Source of the DNA: Clostridiales bacterium
GTDB taxonomy: Bacteria; Bacillota_E; Sulfobacillia; Sulfobacillales; JAIMBI01
Assembly (NCBI GenBank): GCA_027318915.1
Contig: DAHVOH010000003.1
Coordinates: forward strand, 25,325 to 89,324
DNA: 64,000 nucleotides
Direction: 5' to 3'
Part shown: positions 44,642-53,261 of the stretch, in pieces
Position numbering within the stretch: position 1 is the first letter of the stretch
Layout: each line of letters starts with the position of its first letter
Position numbers and translations under genes: made by a program
Notes under the pieces: generated by a model
The model's database searches: none
What the model saw: the letters and a program-made list of their open reading frames with translations, nothing else
What the model was told of the DNA's origin: nothing

Positions 44642-46048
44642 ATGGACTTGCGCGAGCGCTTGCTGCAGTTACGCCAGGACGAAGCCCTGCTCCACTGGCA
44701 CGGTACCTTCTGGGAATACCTGGAGATGGTGCGGGAGAATCCGAAGCTGGCTCGGCTGTCTCACGCCCGGATCTACGACATGATCGCCGAGCAAGGGACC
44801 ATCGGCGAGGGAGAGCAGCGTCGATTCCGGTTCTTTGAGGATGAGCTGTTTGGCCTGGACCACACGCTCGAGCAATTGGTCGACTATCTGCACTCCGCCG
44901 CCCGGCGCCTGGAGGTGCGAAAGCGCATCCTGCTCCTGATGGGGCCGGTGGGTGGGGGCAAGTCCACGATGGTGACGCTGTTGAAGCGGGGTCTGGAAGC
45001 CTACACCCGCACGTCCGGCGGAGCCCTGTACGCGCTCGAGGACTGCCCCATGCACGAAGAGCCGCTGCATTTGATCCCAGAGCCTCTTCGGGCCGAGTTG
45101 GAACAGGAATACGGCGTGTACGTGGAAGGGGAACTGTGTCCGGTCTGCCAACATCGCCTGGAACACGAGTGGGGCGGACGGATTGAAGAGGTCCCCGTCG
45201 AACGGCTGGTCTTCTCCGAAAAACATCGCGTGGGGATTGGCACCTTCGCACCCAGCGACCCCAAGTCACAGGACATTGCCGAGTTGACCGGAAGCATCGA
45301 TCTGGCCACCATCGGCGCCTATGGCAGCGAGTCCGACCCGCGCGCATTCCGATTCGACGGGGAGCTGAACATTGCCAACCGAGGTTTGATGGAGTTCATC
45401 GAACTGTTGAAGAGCGACGAGAAGTTTCTATACGGGCTTCTCACGCTGTCTCAAGAGCAGCGCGCCACTAGTCCGCGGCAAGCGCGGCGCCATGGCGCGA
45501 AGCCCGCTCCGTCGTGCCGCCCGCACGTCGGCGGGCAGCCGTCCGTCTCGGTGCCCACCGGCCAGTCGACAGGCACCACGACGCCCGGCGTGAGCGTAGG
45601 GCTTCGATCCCACGCCGGCGCGTCCGCGCGCAGTCCAGGCCGTCGATCTCTGCCACCCCCGCGCGTCCCGATGGGACGAGGGACGCCGAGAGACCTCCGG
45701 CCGGCCCGCCCGCGACCCTCGCTGACCGACGTCTCCCGAGAGACGGCCACCATCCCCCGGAGTGTGGCCGGGAGAGGCGGGCGGCCGGCATCACGGACGG
45801 CGCTACCGACCCGATCCGGCCGGCTATCTGACATCTGTAAAAAACACGGGCGATCATGCGGAATGCGCGGCCTTCATAAGAGCCGGGAGATTTATGATAG
45901 GGGAGAGGATGGTGGCGACCGGACGACGCCCGCGCGAGTCCGACCAGGTCGTCCCGCACCGGCGGCCGTCGAGCGGGCGATTCCGGGCAGACCCCGGTAC
46001 GGCCGACTTTCCTCCGGTTGGATTGGTCACGTGCCGTCGCAGCGCTGA
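44642..46048 (+). pseudogene. prkA: PrkA family serine protein kinase, truncated
   Basis: The first 273 codons (to about 45460) match PrkA: Walker A LMGPVGGGKSTMV near 100-111, EDCPMHEEPLHLIP, a zinc-like CPVCQHRLEHEWGG, IGTFAPSDPKSQDIAELTGS and LKSDEKFLYGLLTLSQEQ. Family members have about 630 residues; the rest of the AAA+ part and the whole kinase-like C-terminus are missing. The frame then continues to 46048 through Arg/Pro/Gly-rich sequence without PrkA similarity in any frame. ATG 44642 has AAAGGAGG upstream. It is likely a deletion or rearrangement remnant, or an assembly junction at about 45460. Confidence 0.85.
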
Positions 46049-46076
46049 CCGTCGGTCTCGGAGAGGAGGGGTATCG
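45461..46076. other. Gap after the prkA break
   Basis: About 600 nt between the end of PrkA similarity and the acyl-CoA synthetase start. GC-rich, with inverted repeats such as CCGGCGTG/CACGCCGG and CGTCTC/GAGACG. A more AT-rich patch at 45838-45900 contains TATGAT (45893-45898), the best candidate -10 for the downstream gene, with TTCATA 14 nt upstream. No transposase or integrase fragment was recognised. Confidence 0.45.
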
Positions 46077-48038
46077 ATGTCTGATGCCCAAGCGGATGCA
46101 TGGGCCTTGATTTCCCAGAGTTACTTGGTTCCGCCGCCCGCGCCCCCGTCTGGCCGCCTGCCCGTGAAGACTCTCCCGGAATTCCTCGCCCTGTACCGTC
46201 GCTCCGTGCAGAATCCTGGCGCTTATTGGGCCGAGGTGGCTCGGGAACTCACCTGGTTCGAGCCTTGGGAGCAGGACTTGGTCGGCGGCTTTCCCGAGTT
46301 TCAGTTCTTCGTCGGCGGACGCGGCAATGTCAGTGTGAATTGCATCGACCGCCACCTGCCCGGCGGCCGCGACCGTCCCGCGCTGGTCCACATCCAAGAA
46401 GAGGGTGGGGAGCGGGTGTGGACGTGGGGCGAGTTTCATGACGCCACGGCCACGTTCGCGCACGTCCTGTCCGACCTGGGTGTGCGGACCGGCGACACCG
46501 TGGCGCTCTATCTGCCGAATCTGCTGGAGACCTTTGCCGCGACGCACGCCTGCTATCGCTTGGGTGCCGTCTACAACATCATCTTCTCCGGATTTTCGGC
46601 CGACGCCCTCTATGACCGGCTGGTGGACACCCAGCCCCGGGTGGTAGTCACGGCCGATGAGGCCGTTCGGCGGGGACGCCGCCTCCCCCTCAAACAAACG
46701 CTGGATCAGGCGTTGACTCGCCTGCCCGGTGTCGAACATGTCGTGGTGGTACGGCGCACCGGCGCCGATGTACCCATGACGCCCGGACGCGACGCCTATT
46801 GGGACGACCTCGTGGGCCGCACGCACGGCCACCTGGCGCCTGTGTCCCTGGAGGCCAACGACCCTGGCTTCATCATCGTCACCTCGGGCACCACCTCCAA
46901 GCCCAAGGGGCTGGTGCACGCGGGGCTCGGCTTTTTGGTGGGCGCGTATCACAACGTCAAATGGGCGTTGGACCTGGGACCGGAGGACGTGTACTGGTGC
47001 ACGGCCGACGTCGGCTGGCTCACGTTCCCCATTTTCGAACTCGTCGGCGGCCTGCCGTTCGGTGCGACGTATGTGTTTTACGACGGGGCTCTTGACTATC
47101 CGGAGCCCGACCGGTTCTACCGCATTGTGGCAGAACACCGCGTGACCAAGGTGTTTACGGCACCGACCGCGCTCCGCATGCTGGCCCGATACGGCGGGCA
47201 GTGGCGGGAGGGCCACGATCTGTCCTCCCTGCGTCTCATTTCGCTCGTGGGCGAGCCCCTGGATCAAACTACATGGGAATGGGTGTTCCGGGACATGGGT
47301 CACGGTCGCATCGAGATCAACAACACCTATGGTCAAAGCGAGACGGGCAGCGCCTGGACCTCCTCCGCCGTCGGCGTGACGCCGGCGAAGCCGGGGTCCT
47401 GCGGCATGGCCCTGCCCGGCCATGCGTTTGCCGTGGTCGATGAGGACGGTCGGGAGCAGCCGGCGGGTCAAGTGGGCCAGCTTGTCATCCGCGAGCCGTT
47501 TCCCACCCTGGCCCGCACCATTTGGCAGGATCCGGACCGATACCGCCGCGAGTATTTCCGACTGCCGGGCCTCTATGGATCGTACGACAGCGCCGTCCTG
47601 GACCAAGACGCACAGATCTGGGTGCTGGGCCGGATCGACGATGTCATCAACGTCGCGGCGCATCGGCTGTCCACGATGGAGATGGAAAGCGCGCTCTTGA
47701 CACTGCCCGAGGTAGCGGAGGCGGCCGTCGTGGGCGTGCCGGACCCGATTCGGGGTCAGGTGCCGGTGGCCTTCGTGACCGTGCGCGCCGGAGCCGGGGC
47801 AGATGCCGCCTTCGCCGAGCGGGTGCGCACGCATGTCGCCGACACCATTGGGCCCATCGCGCGGCCGGCGAAGGTGTACGTCATCGACGCCATGCCGAAA
47901 ACGCGGAGCGGCAAAATTGTCCGGCGTCTTCTCCGGGAGCTGGTGGTGAACGGCACCGCCAGCGGCGACATCACGGGCCTGGAGGATCCGGAAGTGCTGG
48001 AGCGGCTTGAGGCCCAATTGGGATCGTCCTCCTCATAA
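46077..48038 (+). CDS. Acetyl/propionyl-CoA synthetase family ligase
   Basis: ANL-family AMP-forming ligase activating a short-chain acid to its CoA thioester. It has the acetyl-CoA synthetase N-terminal segment (WFEPWEQDLVGGFP, VNCIDRH), the P-loop VTSGTTSKPKGLVHA near 268, YGQSETGSAW, and the C-terminal KTRSGKIVRRLLREL with the catalytic Lys near 613. ATG 46077 follows GAGGAGGGG. 653 aa, typical of AcsA/PrpE. Whether acetate or propionate is preferred cannot be read. First intact gene after the prkA break. Confidence 0.88.
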   Translation: MSDAQADAWALISQSYLVPPPAPPSGRLPVKTLPEFLALYRRSVQNPGAYWAEVARELTWFEPWEQDLVGGFPEFQFFVGGRGNVSVNCIDRHLPGGRDRPALVHIQEEGGERVWTWGEFHDATATFAHVLSDLGVRTGDTVALYLPNLLETFAATHACYRLGAVYNIIFSGFSADALYDRLVDTQPRVVVTADEAVRRGRRLPLKQTLDQALTRLPGVEHVVVVRRTGADVPMTPGRDAYWDDLVGRTHGHLAPVSLEANDPGFIIVTSGTTSKPKGLVHAGLGFLVGAYHNVKWALDLGPEDVYWCTADVGWLTFPIFELVGGLPFGATYVFYDGALDYPEPDRFYRIVAEHRVTKVFTAPTALRMLARYGGQWREGHDLSSLRLISLVGEPLDQTTWEWVFRDMGHGRIEINNTYGQSETGSAWTSSAVGVTPAKPGSCGMALPGHAFAVVDEDGREQPAGQVGQLVIREPFPTLARTIWQDPDRYRREYFRLPGLYGSYDSAVLDQDAQIWVLGRIDDVINVAAHRLSTMEMESALLTLPEVAEAAVVGVPDPIRGQVPVAFVTVRAGAGADAAFAERVRTHVADTIGPIARPAKVYVIDAMPKTRSGKIVRRLLRELVVNGTASGDITGLEDPEVLERLEAQLGSSSS

Positions 48039-48354
48039 CCGGCGCCCATGCCATCGGTGGTCGCAGCGCGCCGGGCAGCCTGCCGGGCGGGGCACTTACG
48101 GGATGGCGCTCACGCGCCGGCGGCCGGAGGGGAGCGGACCGCCGAACGGGGGCGCGCCCTGACGGTTACGCCATGACCGTGACTCGGGGACACAGTCCGG
48201 TGAACCGCCTATTCGCCGATGCTCGGCAGTCGCGCGGGTGGTGGGGGAGGCGGGTGCGCGTGCCGCCCCCGGGGGGGATAACCCCCCGGATGTCTCCCCG
48301 ACGTCCCTGGCCGGTGTGAGCGCGGGATCTGTCCGGACATCTGGGACCGCCCGG
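48039..48354. other. Convergent gap between acyl-CoA synthetase and sedolisin genes
   Basis: 316 nt between convergent genes, no ORF of merit. CCGGGGGG (48269-48276) pairs with CCCCCCGG (48282-48289) around a GATAA loop, a strong 8-bp GC stem without a T-tract on either strand. It may end transcription from either side. Confidence 0.5.
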
Positions 48355-49542
48355 CTACGGGTGCCGCCGGAGCCAATGGAGGAGGTTTAGGGCCAGGGGC
48401 GTGCCCAGTCCCGTGACGGCATTCCAGCCCGCATGCGCACTGTAAACGCCGTTGCTCCCTTGATCGATTTCCGTAAAGGCGGGCGCATCCGCTGCGTACG
48501 CTTGGTACAGGAGTGGTGACGGGAATCCGGGCGGATGCTTCTCGAGAGCGGATCGAAGATCGGCCCAGAGGGCCGCCCAGCCGGGCGCCCCGATGGAGGT
48601 TCCCTCGACGGACACCCATTGATGCTGCCAGTACACGGAGACTCCGGGCGATCCGGCCAGGAAGGCGACGTCGGGTACCCACCGCTGACCGTTCGGAACG
48701 ATGCCGCGCTGCCAACGGGGGGCCGCAAATTCGGGCGACTGACCCCCGCCGCCATATCGCCAGGCCACCTGATGCCCGGCCGCCGTCAAGGCGGTGCCGC
48801 CGACCGCCACCACCCAGGGGCTCGACGCGGGGAAGTTGACCGTGTACTGCGCCGCCGACGTCGACTCGAGCCCATAGGGTCCCCAGTCGCCGGCCGCGAC
48901 AAAAACGGCCGCGCCCTCGTCTGCCGCCTGTTGAAGGACGCGGTTGATGGCGAGGCCGCCCCCGGGATACGCATCGGGAGCAAGTGTGGCGAACGACAGA
49001 CTGAAGATCCGAATCCCTTGCATGAGACCCTGGTCGATGGCGGCGGCAAGATCATCCGGGCTGGCGGTGTCAAACAGCCAAATCGGGCTTCGCGGCGCCA
49101 GGGCATGAACCCACTCCACATCGAGCGTCGCTTCGAGGCCGGGAGCGGTGTCGGGCAAACCCAGAGTCTCCCGGTGGAGCCTGAGCGGGGGGTAGTGGTA
49201 AGAAGCCGTGAAGCGTGCGATGTCAGAGGACGCCACACCCGTGAACTCGATGAGGGCAATCGGTTGATTCTGCCCTTGGGCCCCGTCATGCCACAGCGCG
49301 CTCACCTGATAGAGAGACGCCACTTGGGCCGGAGTCAGCCCGGCCCCCGCGGGGCCGCTGCCCCACTGGGACGACCCCGCCGAAGGCTTGATCGTCGGGT
49401 TCGAACGAGGGACCGTCAAAGTATTGGGCAGCGGACGGGGTGCCGGCGGGGCATGATAACTGAGGACGCGACCACCCACGAACGCCCCGGCACCCAGCAG
49501 CAAGCCGGCCAGGACCCAGCCCGCCGACTTAATAGCCGGCAT
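48355..49542 (-). CDS. Sedolisin (S53) family serine-carboxyl protease, membrane-anchored
   Basis: Acid-active extracytoplasmic endopeptidase family. A signal-anchor (about residues 8-27) and a 40-residue Pro/Ser-rich linker lead directly into the catalytic domain (GLTPAQVASLYQV). Catalytic residues read as E137 and D141 (GLEATLDVEWVHALAP), oxyanion D219 (VAAGDWGP) and S316 (VEGTSIGAPGWAAL). The C-terminal calcium-site segment is FTEIDQGSNG and AGWNAVTGLGTP, where the family normally has Asp at the E358 and N374 positions. The roughly 180-residue propeptide of sedolisins is missing. ATG 49542 lies inside the end of the upstream TPR gene, so the two form an operon. Confidence 0.88.
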   Translation of the reverse strand: MPAIKSAGWVLAGLLLGAGAFVGGRVLSYHAPPAPRPLPNTLTVPRSNPTIKPSAGSSQWGSGPAGAGLTPAQVASLYQVSALWHDGAQGQNQPIALIEFTGVASSDIARFTASYHYPPLRLHRETLGLPDTAPGLEATLDVEWVHALAPRSPIWLFDTASPDDLAAAIDQGLMQGIRIFSLSFATLAPDAYPGGGLAINRVLQQAADEGAAVFVAAGDWGPYGLESTSAAQYTVNFPASSPWVVAVGGTALTAAGHQVAWRYGGGGQSPEFAAPRWQRGIVPNGQRWVPDVAFLAGSPGVSVYWQHQWVSVEGTSIGAPGWAALWADLRSALEKHPPGFPSPLLYQAYAADAPAFTEIDQGSNGVYSAHAGWNAVTGLGTPLALNLLHWLRRHP

Positions 49543-50539
49543 TTTGCAAGACGGTCAGATAGTTTTGGGCCTGCGTATCGGACGGGTCGGCGTTGACCGC
49601 AGCCTGAAACGCGGTGGCCGCATCAGGGTAGTCGTTGGTGTTGTAGTACGCGAGGCCCAGATCATAGTCCGCGATGGATTCGTTGGCGTAATCGCCCGCC
49701 TGACTCAGCATTTGCGCCGCATTTTGGAAGTAGGTGATGGATGTGGCGACGTTGCCGCTCTGGTAGTATGCGAGTCCCAGATCGAGCGTGGCTTCTGCGT
49801 CGTTGGGATTGATGGCCAACGCGTTATTGAAGTCGTCCTCGGCGGCGTAGTCATTTCCCGCACCCAGTTGGCGGTCGCCGGCTTGCACGTCGGCCGCCAC
49901 GAGGCCACTTTCCACTTGGGCTTTCAAACCTTGCGCCGTCGAATCGCCCGGGAAGATCTGCAGCAGAACGGTCACCTTGGCCAACGCTTGATTGTAGCTG
50001 CTGGAGGCAATGTCCGCCTGAACATCCGCGACCAGCGTGGTCTGAATGTAGGTCAACCGTTCCTGGGCCGCAACGTAGCTGGGGCTGCCCCGAATGACTT
50101 GACGCAACTCGGATGCTGCGGTGACCCACTGCTGCTGCTGGATGGCCTGGAGCGCCAGCGCATAGTGCTGGGCTGAGGTTTCCAGCGCTTGCGCCCGATG
50201 CTCCAATTGAACCGCGGTCTGAGCCTGGCCGAAGGTGGCCGCCTTCTCGGCCGCTTGAATGGCCGCCGCGTAGCGGTTCGAAGCCAGCAACGAACGCGCC
50301 GAGCTCAAATACCGGGCGGCTTGCACGGCATTTTCCAGGCGAGGAGCCCCGGACGCGCCGAAGCCGGCCGCTTTCTCGGCCGCGGACAAAGCGGCCTGGT
50401 ATTGGCCCGACGCCAACAGCGCACGCGCTGCGGCCATGTCATGCTGCGCCTCGTAAGGTCGGTACTCTATCCCGGCGGCCGCTCCGATAGCCATCACGAG
50501 TCCCACGCTCACTATTCCGATGATGAATTTCGCCCGCAC
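49529..50539 (-). CDS. Membrane-anchored TPR-repeat protein
   Basis: An N-terminal membrane segment (FIIGIVSVGLVMAIGAAAG) is followed by an Ala/Gln-rich helical repeat region and at least two clear C-terminal TPRs (AEATLDLGLAYYQSGNVATS, ADYDLGLAYYNTNDYPDAAT). Probably a scaffold on the outer face of the membrane. The GTG start at 50539 has GGGGAGG upstream. 336 aa. It overlaps the sedolisin gene by 14 nt, so the products are likely made together; a physical partnership is inference. Confidence 0.82.
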   Translation of the reverse strand: MRAKFIIGIVSVGLVMAIGAAAGIEYRPYEAQHDMAAARALLASGQYQAALSAAEKAAGFGASGAPRLENAVQAARYLSSARSLLASNRYAAAIQAAEKAATFGQAQTAVQLEHRAQALETSAQHYALALQAIQQQQWVTAASELRQVIRGSPSYVAAQERLTYIQTTLVADVQADIASSSYNQALAKVTVLLQIFPGDSTAQGLKAQVESGLVAADVQAGDRQLGAGNDYAAEDDFNNALAINPNDAEATLDLGLAYYQSGNVATSITYFQNAAQMLSQAGDYANESIADYDLGLAYYNTNDYPDAATAFQAAVNADPSDTQAQNYLTVLQNAGY

Positions 50540-50829
50540 CTCGCCGCCTCCCCATCAATGGGTTCGGATGCGCCCATCCAGGCCCGGTCCGCCTTAGAAG
50601 CCCTCGCGGGACCATTCCACAGACGGCGGCGATCGTCCTGCCGCGACCGGGAATCCGGTCACGTTTGTTCGACGGCGGGGAGGGGTGGCCATCGCCCGGA
50701 CCCCGAACGACAGCCCGGGATCGGCGCGAGCACAAAACGTCCTCGGGCCTGAGCGATTGTCGGGACCCGAGCCCGCCCCACGCGTCGGTTGCACCGCCAT
50801 GCTGGCTATCTCGCGCTCGGGCCATCGGA

Positions 50830-51672
50830 TCAGCGCACCACCGCCAATCCGGCAAACAGGAGCGTGATGGCCGCGATGGCGAAGGTGGCCGTGGAGGTGC
50901 GAAGACGCCGGGCCAGGTTCAGAACCGTGCCAATGGCCACAAACGAGACGACGGTGGCTACGCCAATCATGACGAGCGTGGTGCCCAAGCCCAGCTGGGC
51001 GATGGCCGCCTGACCCCCGTGGCCAATGACGAGGGGCACCACGCCGGCTCCCACCAAGGCGAGCACATCCAGCATGAAAGACAGGCGAATCGCCTCCTCG
51101 GCCGGAAACCCCAGCCACAGGAGAGGCGTGATGGTCATGCCGCTCCGACTGATGCCGGGCAGGGCCGCGAGGCCCTGTAGGGCGCCGGCCAGCAGCGCCG
51201 CACGACCGTCCGGCTGCTTCACCTCGGTGGCGGCCGTCGGCGCCTGCATCAGGCGCTCCTTGCGCCGCGCCACCATCCCGGTCACCAGCAGCAGCGCCCC
51301 GATAATCAGCATGGCCACTGAGCCGCCCACCAGCGTAAAGGTGTGGCGCACGGTGACATAGAGCGGGATGCCCACCACGCCGGTGGCAAGGGTCGCCACC
51401 ACCAGGAAGCGGAGCAGGCGCGCATAGGGCGTATCGGCAAACGGGTGGGCCAGGGATTTGACGGTGGCCCACGCTTCACGGCGAAAGTAGTAGAGGGCGG
51501 CGAAGAACGAGCCGAAGTTCGCAATCAGTCCCAGATCGTACGCGTTCTGCGCCTTGATCCCCAGCACGGTGAAGTACAAGGTGATCATCGTCTTGCTGCT
51601 GACCGGCAGCCATTCCACGATACCTTGCAGCAGGCCCGCCACCAACGCCGGACCCAAGTATGTCGCGGTCAC
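50830..51672 (-). CDS. Second undecaprenyl-diphosphatase-like protein (BacA/UppP family)
   Basis: Polytopic BacA/UppP homologue with GLLQGIVEWLPVSSKTMIT and LQGLAALPGISRSGMTITPL. The first motif has SSK where uppP at 38991 has SSSGH, as in more divergent (including archaeal-like) members, so its substrate could differ. GTG 51672 has GGAGG 8 nt upstream on the minus strand. 280 aa, about eight membrane segments. Same strand as the downstream TPR-sedolisin pair but separated from it by 290 nt that hold no gene. Confidence 0.85.
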   Translation of the reverse strand: MTATYLGPALVAGLLQGIVEWLPVSSKTMITLYFTVLGIKAQNAYDLGLIANFGSFFAALYYFRREAWATVKSLAHPFADTPYARLLRFLVVATLATGVVGIPLYVTVRHTFTLVGGSVAMLIIGALLLVTGMVARRKERLMQAPTAATEVKQPDGRAALLAGALQGLAALPGISRSGMTITPLLWLGFPAEEAIRLSFMLDVLALVGAGVVPLVIGHGGQAAIAQLGLGTTLVMIGVATVVSFVAIGTVLNLARRLRTSTATFAIAAITLLFAGLAVVR

Positions 51673-52010
51673 GCGAAGCCTCCTTCTTAGTCGTCAGTCG
51701 CCCCGGATGGGCATTGAGACGCCGGAGTCTCGTCTTCCTCCGAATCCCGGAGGAACGACGGCCCGAGAGCCGGAAGAATCCGTCGCCGTCGAAAGGCGGG
51801 GGCACGTCTGCCCTGCCCGGGGCGTCTGCCCGTCCCGGATCATCCCCGTGGCCGGGACAAGGAGACCCGAGCGCCGCCGGGCTGCTGGATCCAAGCCGCG
51901 GGCTTAGTCACCCGCTTTCGATGGTTCGGTGGGGGGACAAGGCCCGCCCTCCCTGGCTTGGCGCCCCAGGGGCAAGGGTTGACGGGCGCCCGCCCGGCGC
52001 CCGCGTCCGG
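51673..52010. other. Gap with two GC-rich hairpins
   Basis: 338 nt between two minus-strand genes. Hairpin 1: CGTC-TTCCTCCG (51731-51742) with CGGAGGAA-GACG (51748-51760), one bulged base, 5-nt loop. Hairpin 2: GAC-GGGCGCC (51981-51990) with GGCGCCC...GTC (51996-52007), directly after the stop of the unknown gene, so possibly its 3' end. Neither has a U-tract. Confidence 0.45.
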
Positions 52011-52853
52011 TCAGTTCTCGTCATTCCGGTGATGGGAGGGCGGATGCGACGGCGATCCGTCTTCACCCATCGCCTGCCGCCACGCCCGCGCAATGTCACG
52101 AACCGCCTCCGTGTGTCCGGAACGGTCAAACGCCAACACCTTCAGGTGGCCCTCCGACACGTCGCCGCCCTCCAAGACCGTGTCGATGTCGAGCCCGCCG
52201 AACACGCCTGGGCAGCAGTGTTCCTCCACGGCACCGAGGGCGTAGGCCAGGGCTGTCCACAGGTAGTCGTCGGTCGATTGGCGGACCGCGACCGGCGGCT
52301 CGCGCCCGTCGAAACCCCAGAGGAGATGGGACGCGGAGTCAAAGTTGGTGGTAGCCTCGGCGAAATACAGCTGCGCCGACTTCACCGCCGGCCCGTCCGC
52401 CAGCGTCACTTCCACCCACTCCATCACCTGTTTGACCGCCTGGCCATAGACGGAGAGGCCCGGCCGCGCGTCGTGCTGGCCGAGGATGACGCGGCCCTTC
52501 AACACCCACGGCAGTTCCACATCTCGATCCCCCTCAGGGTCGATGGCTTCCTGCTTCGCCGCGGTCACCAATTCCGGGATGGGGCGGTAGAGATTCATGG
52601 CCAGCGCCCGAATCCAACCCGGCATCGCCTCCGGGGGACGCGCGTCAAGGTAGGGCCCCACCAATCCGTCGGCGGCCAGTTCCAAGCCGCGGGCGACGAA
52701 AATGTACGCGAGGGCCGTGGGCGGCGTGTCGGGCGTGTCCAGTTTCTGCACAACGTCCAACACCTGACCCCCGATGTGTCGATAACCGTCCAATTCCGCC
52801 GTGGCCTCCGATTCCGGTCCCAGCATGTGGTGCAGCGACTCCCAAAGCCGCAT
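52011..52853 (-). CDS. Conserved-looking protein of unknown function
   Basis: A 280-aa soluble, acidic, mainly helical protein that I do not recognise. Notable stretches are RLWESLHHMLGPESEATAEL, YIFVARGLELAADGLVGPYL, EWVEVTLADGPAVKSAQLYF and VEEHCCPGVFGGLDIDTVLE (adjacent cysteines near 222-223). The tail is His/Ser/Pro-rich (SPSHPPSHHRNDEN). ATG 52853 is preceded by AGGGGGG on the minus strand. Codon use resembles neighbouring genes. It is divergent from the nitrilase gene. Confidence 0.7.
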   Translation of the reverse strand: MRLWESLHHMLGPESEATAELDGYRHIGGQVLDVVQKLDTPDTPPTALAYIFVARGLELAADGLVGPYLDARPPEAMPGWIRALAMNLYRPIPELVTAAKQEAIDPEGDRDVELPWVLKGRVILGQHDARPGLSVYGQAVKQVMEWVEVTLADGPAVKSAQLYFAEATTNFDSASHLLWGFDGREPPVAVRQSTDDYLWTALAYALGAVEEHCCPGVFGGLDIDTVLEGGDVSEGHLKVLAFDRSGHTEAVRDIARAWRQAMGEDGSPSHPPSHHRNDEN

Positions 52854-53261
52854 GGAACAGCCCCCCTCTCTCACGTCTCCGGCATGCACAGGTCTCCGGG
52901 GCGACACGAGACATCTTCCCAAACTCCGGCCCGGTTCTCAATGCCAGGACAGTCTTTCTCCGCTCCGCACAGTCGGGGAGCGCCCAGGTGCCACTCCGTC
53001 ACTCCCCGTATGGGGCACGGTCTTTTGCCGGCACCCCAAACGATACAACCTGGCGCTGCTCCTATCCCGCGGAAGCCTCCCAACGCCGGTTCCGTCGAGC
53101 TCTCTGGCCCTGCGCCGGGCCGTGACACGATACAATCAGGAAGGTCCGAACCCAAAACCGGGGCGGCATCGCCCCGCTAGTCCGGATCGCCCACGAGGCG
53201 CAACGAGTGCGGCGGCCAAGCGAAGGTCGAAACGTGACAATGACAGGAGACGGTCGGAGTT
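52854..53261. other. Divergent promoter region before the nitrilase gene
   Basis: 408 nt between divergent genes. The 9-mer ACGATACAA occurs at 53040-53048 and 53127-53135; the second gives TACAAT (53131-53136), a good -10 for the nitrilase, though no strong -35 is seen. A 7-bp hairpin CGGGGCG/CGCCCCG (53159-53176, GCAT loop) would lie in the leader. No gene recognised. Confidence 0.45.

Noticed and set aside
45461..46048. The C-terminal extension of prkA as a new domain
   Set aside because: Low-complexity Arg/Pro/Gly/Ser sequence that reads the same as other gaps; more likely noncoding DNA after a break.
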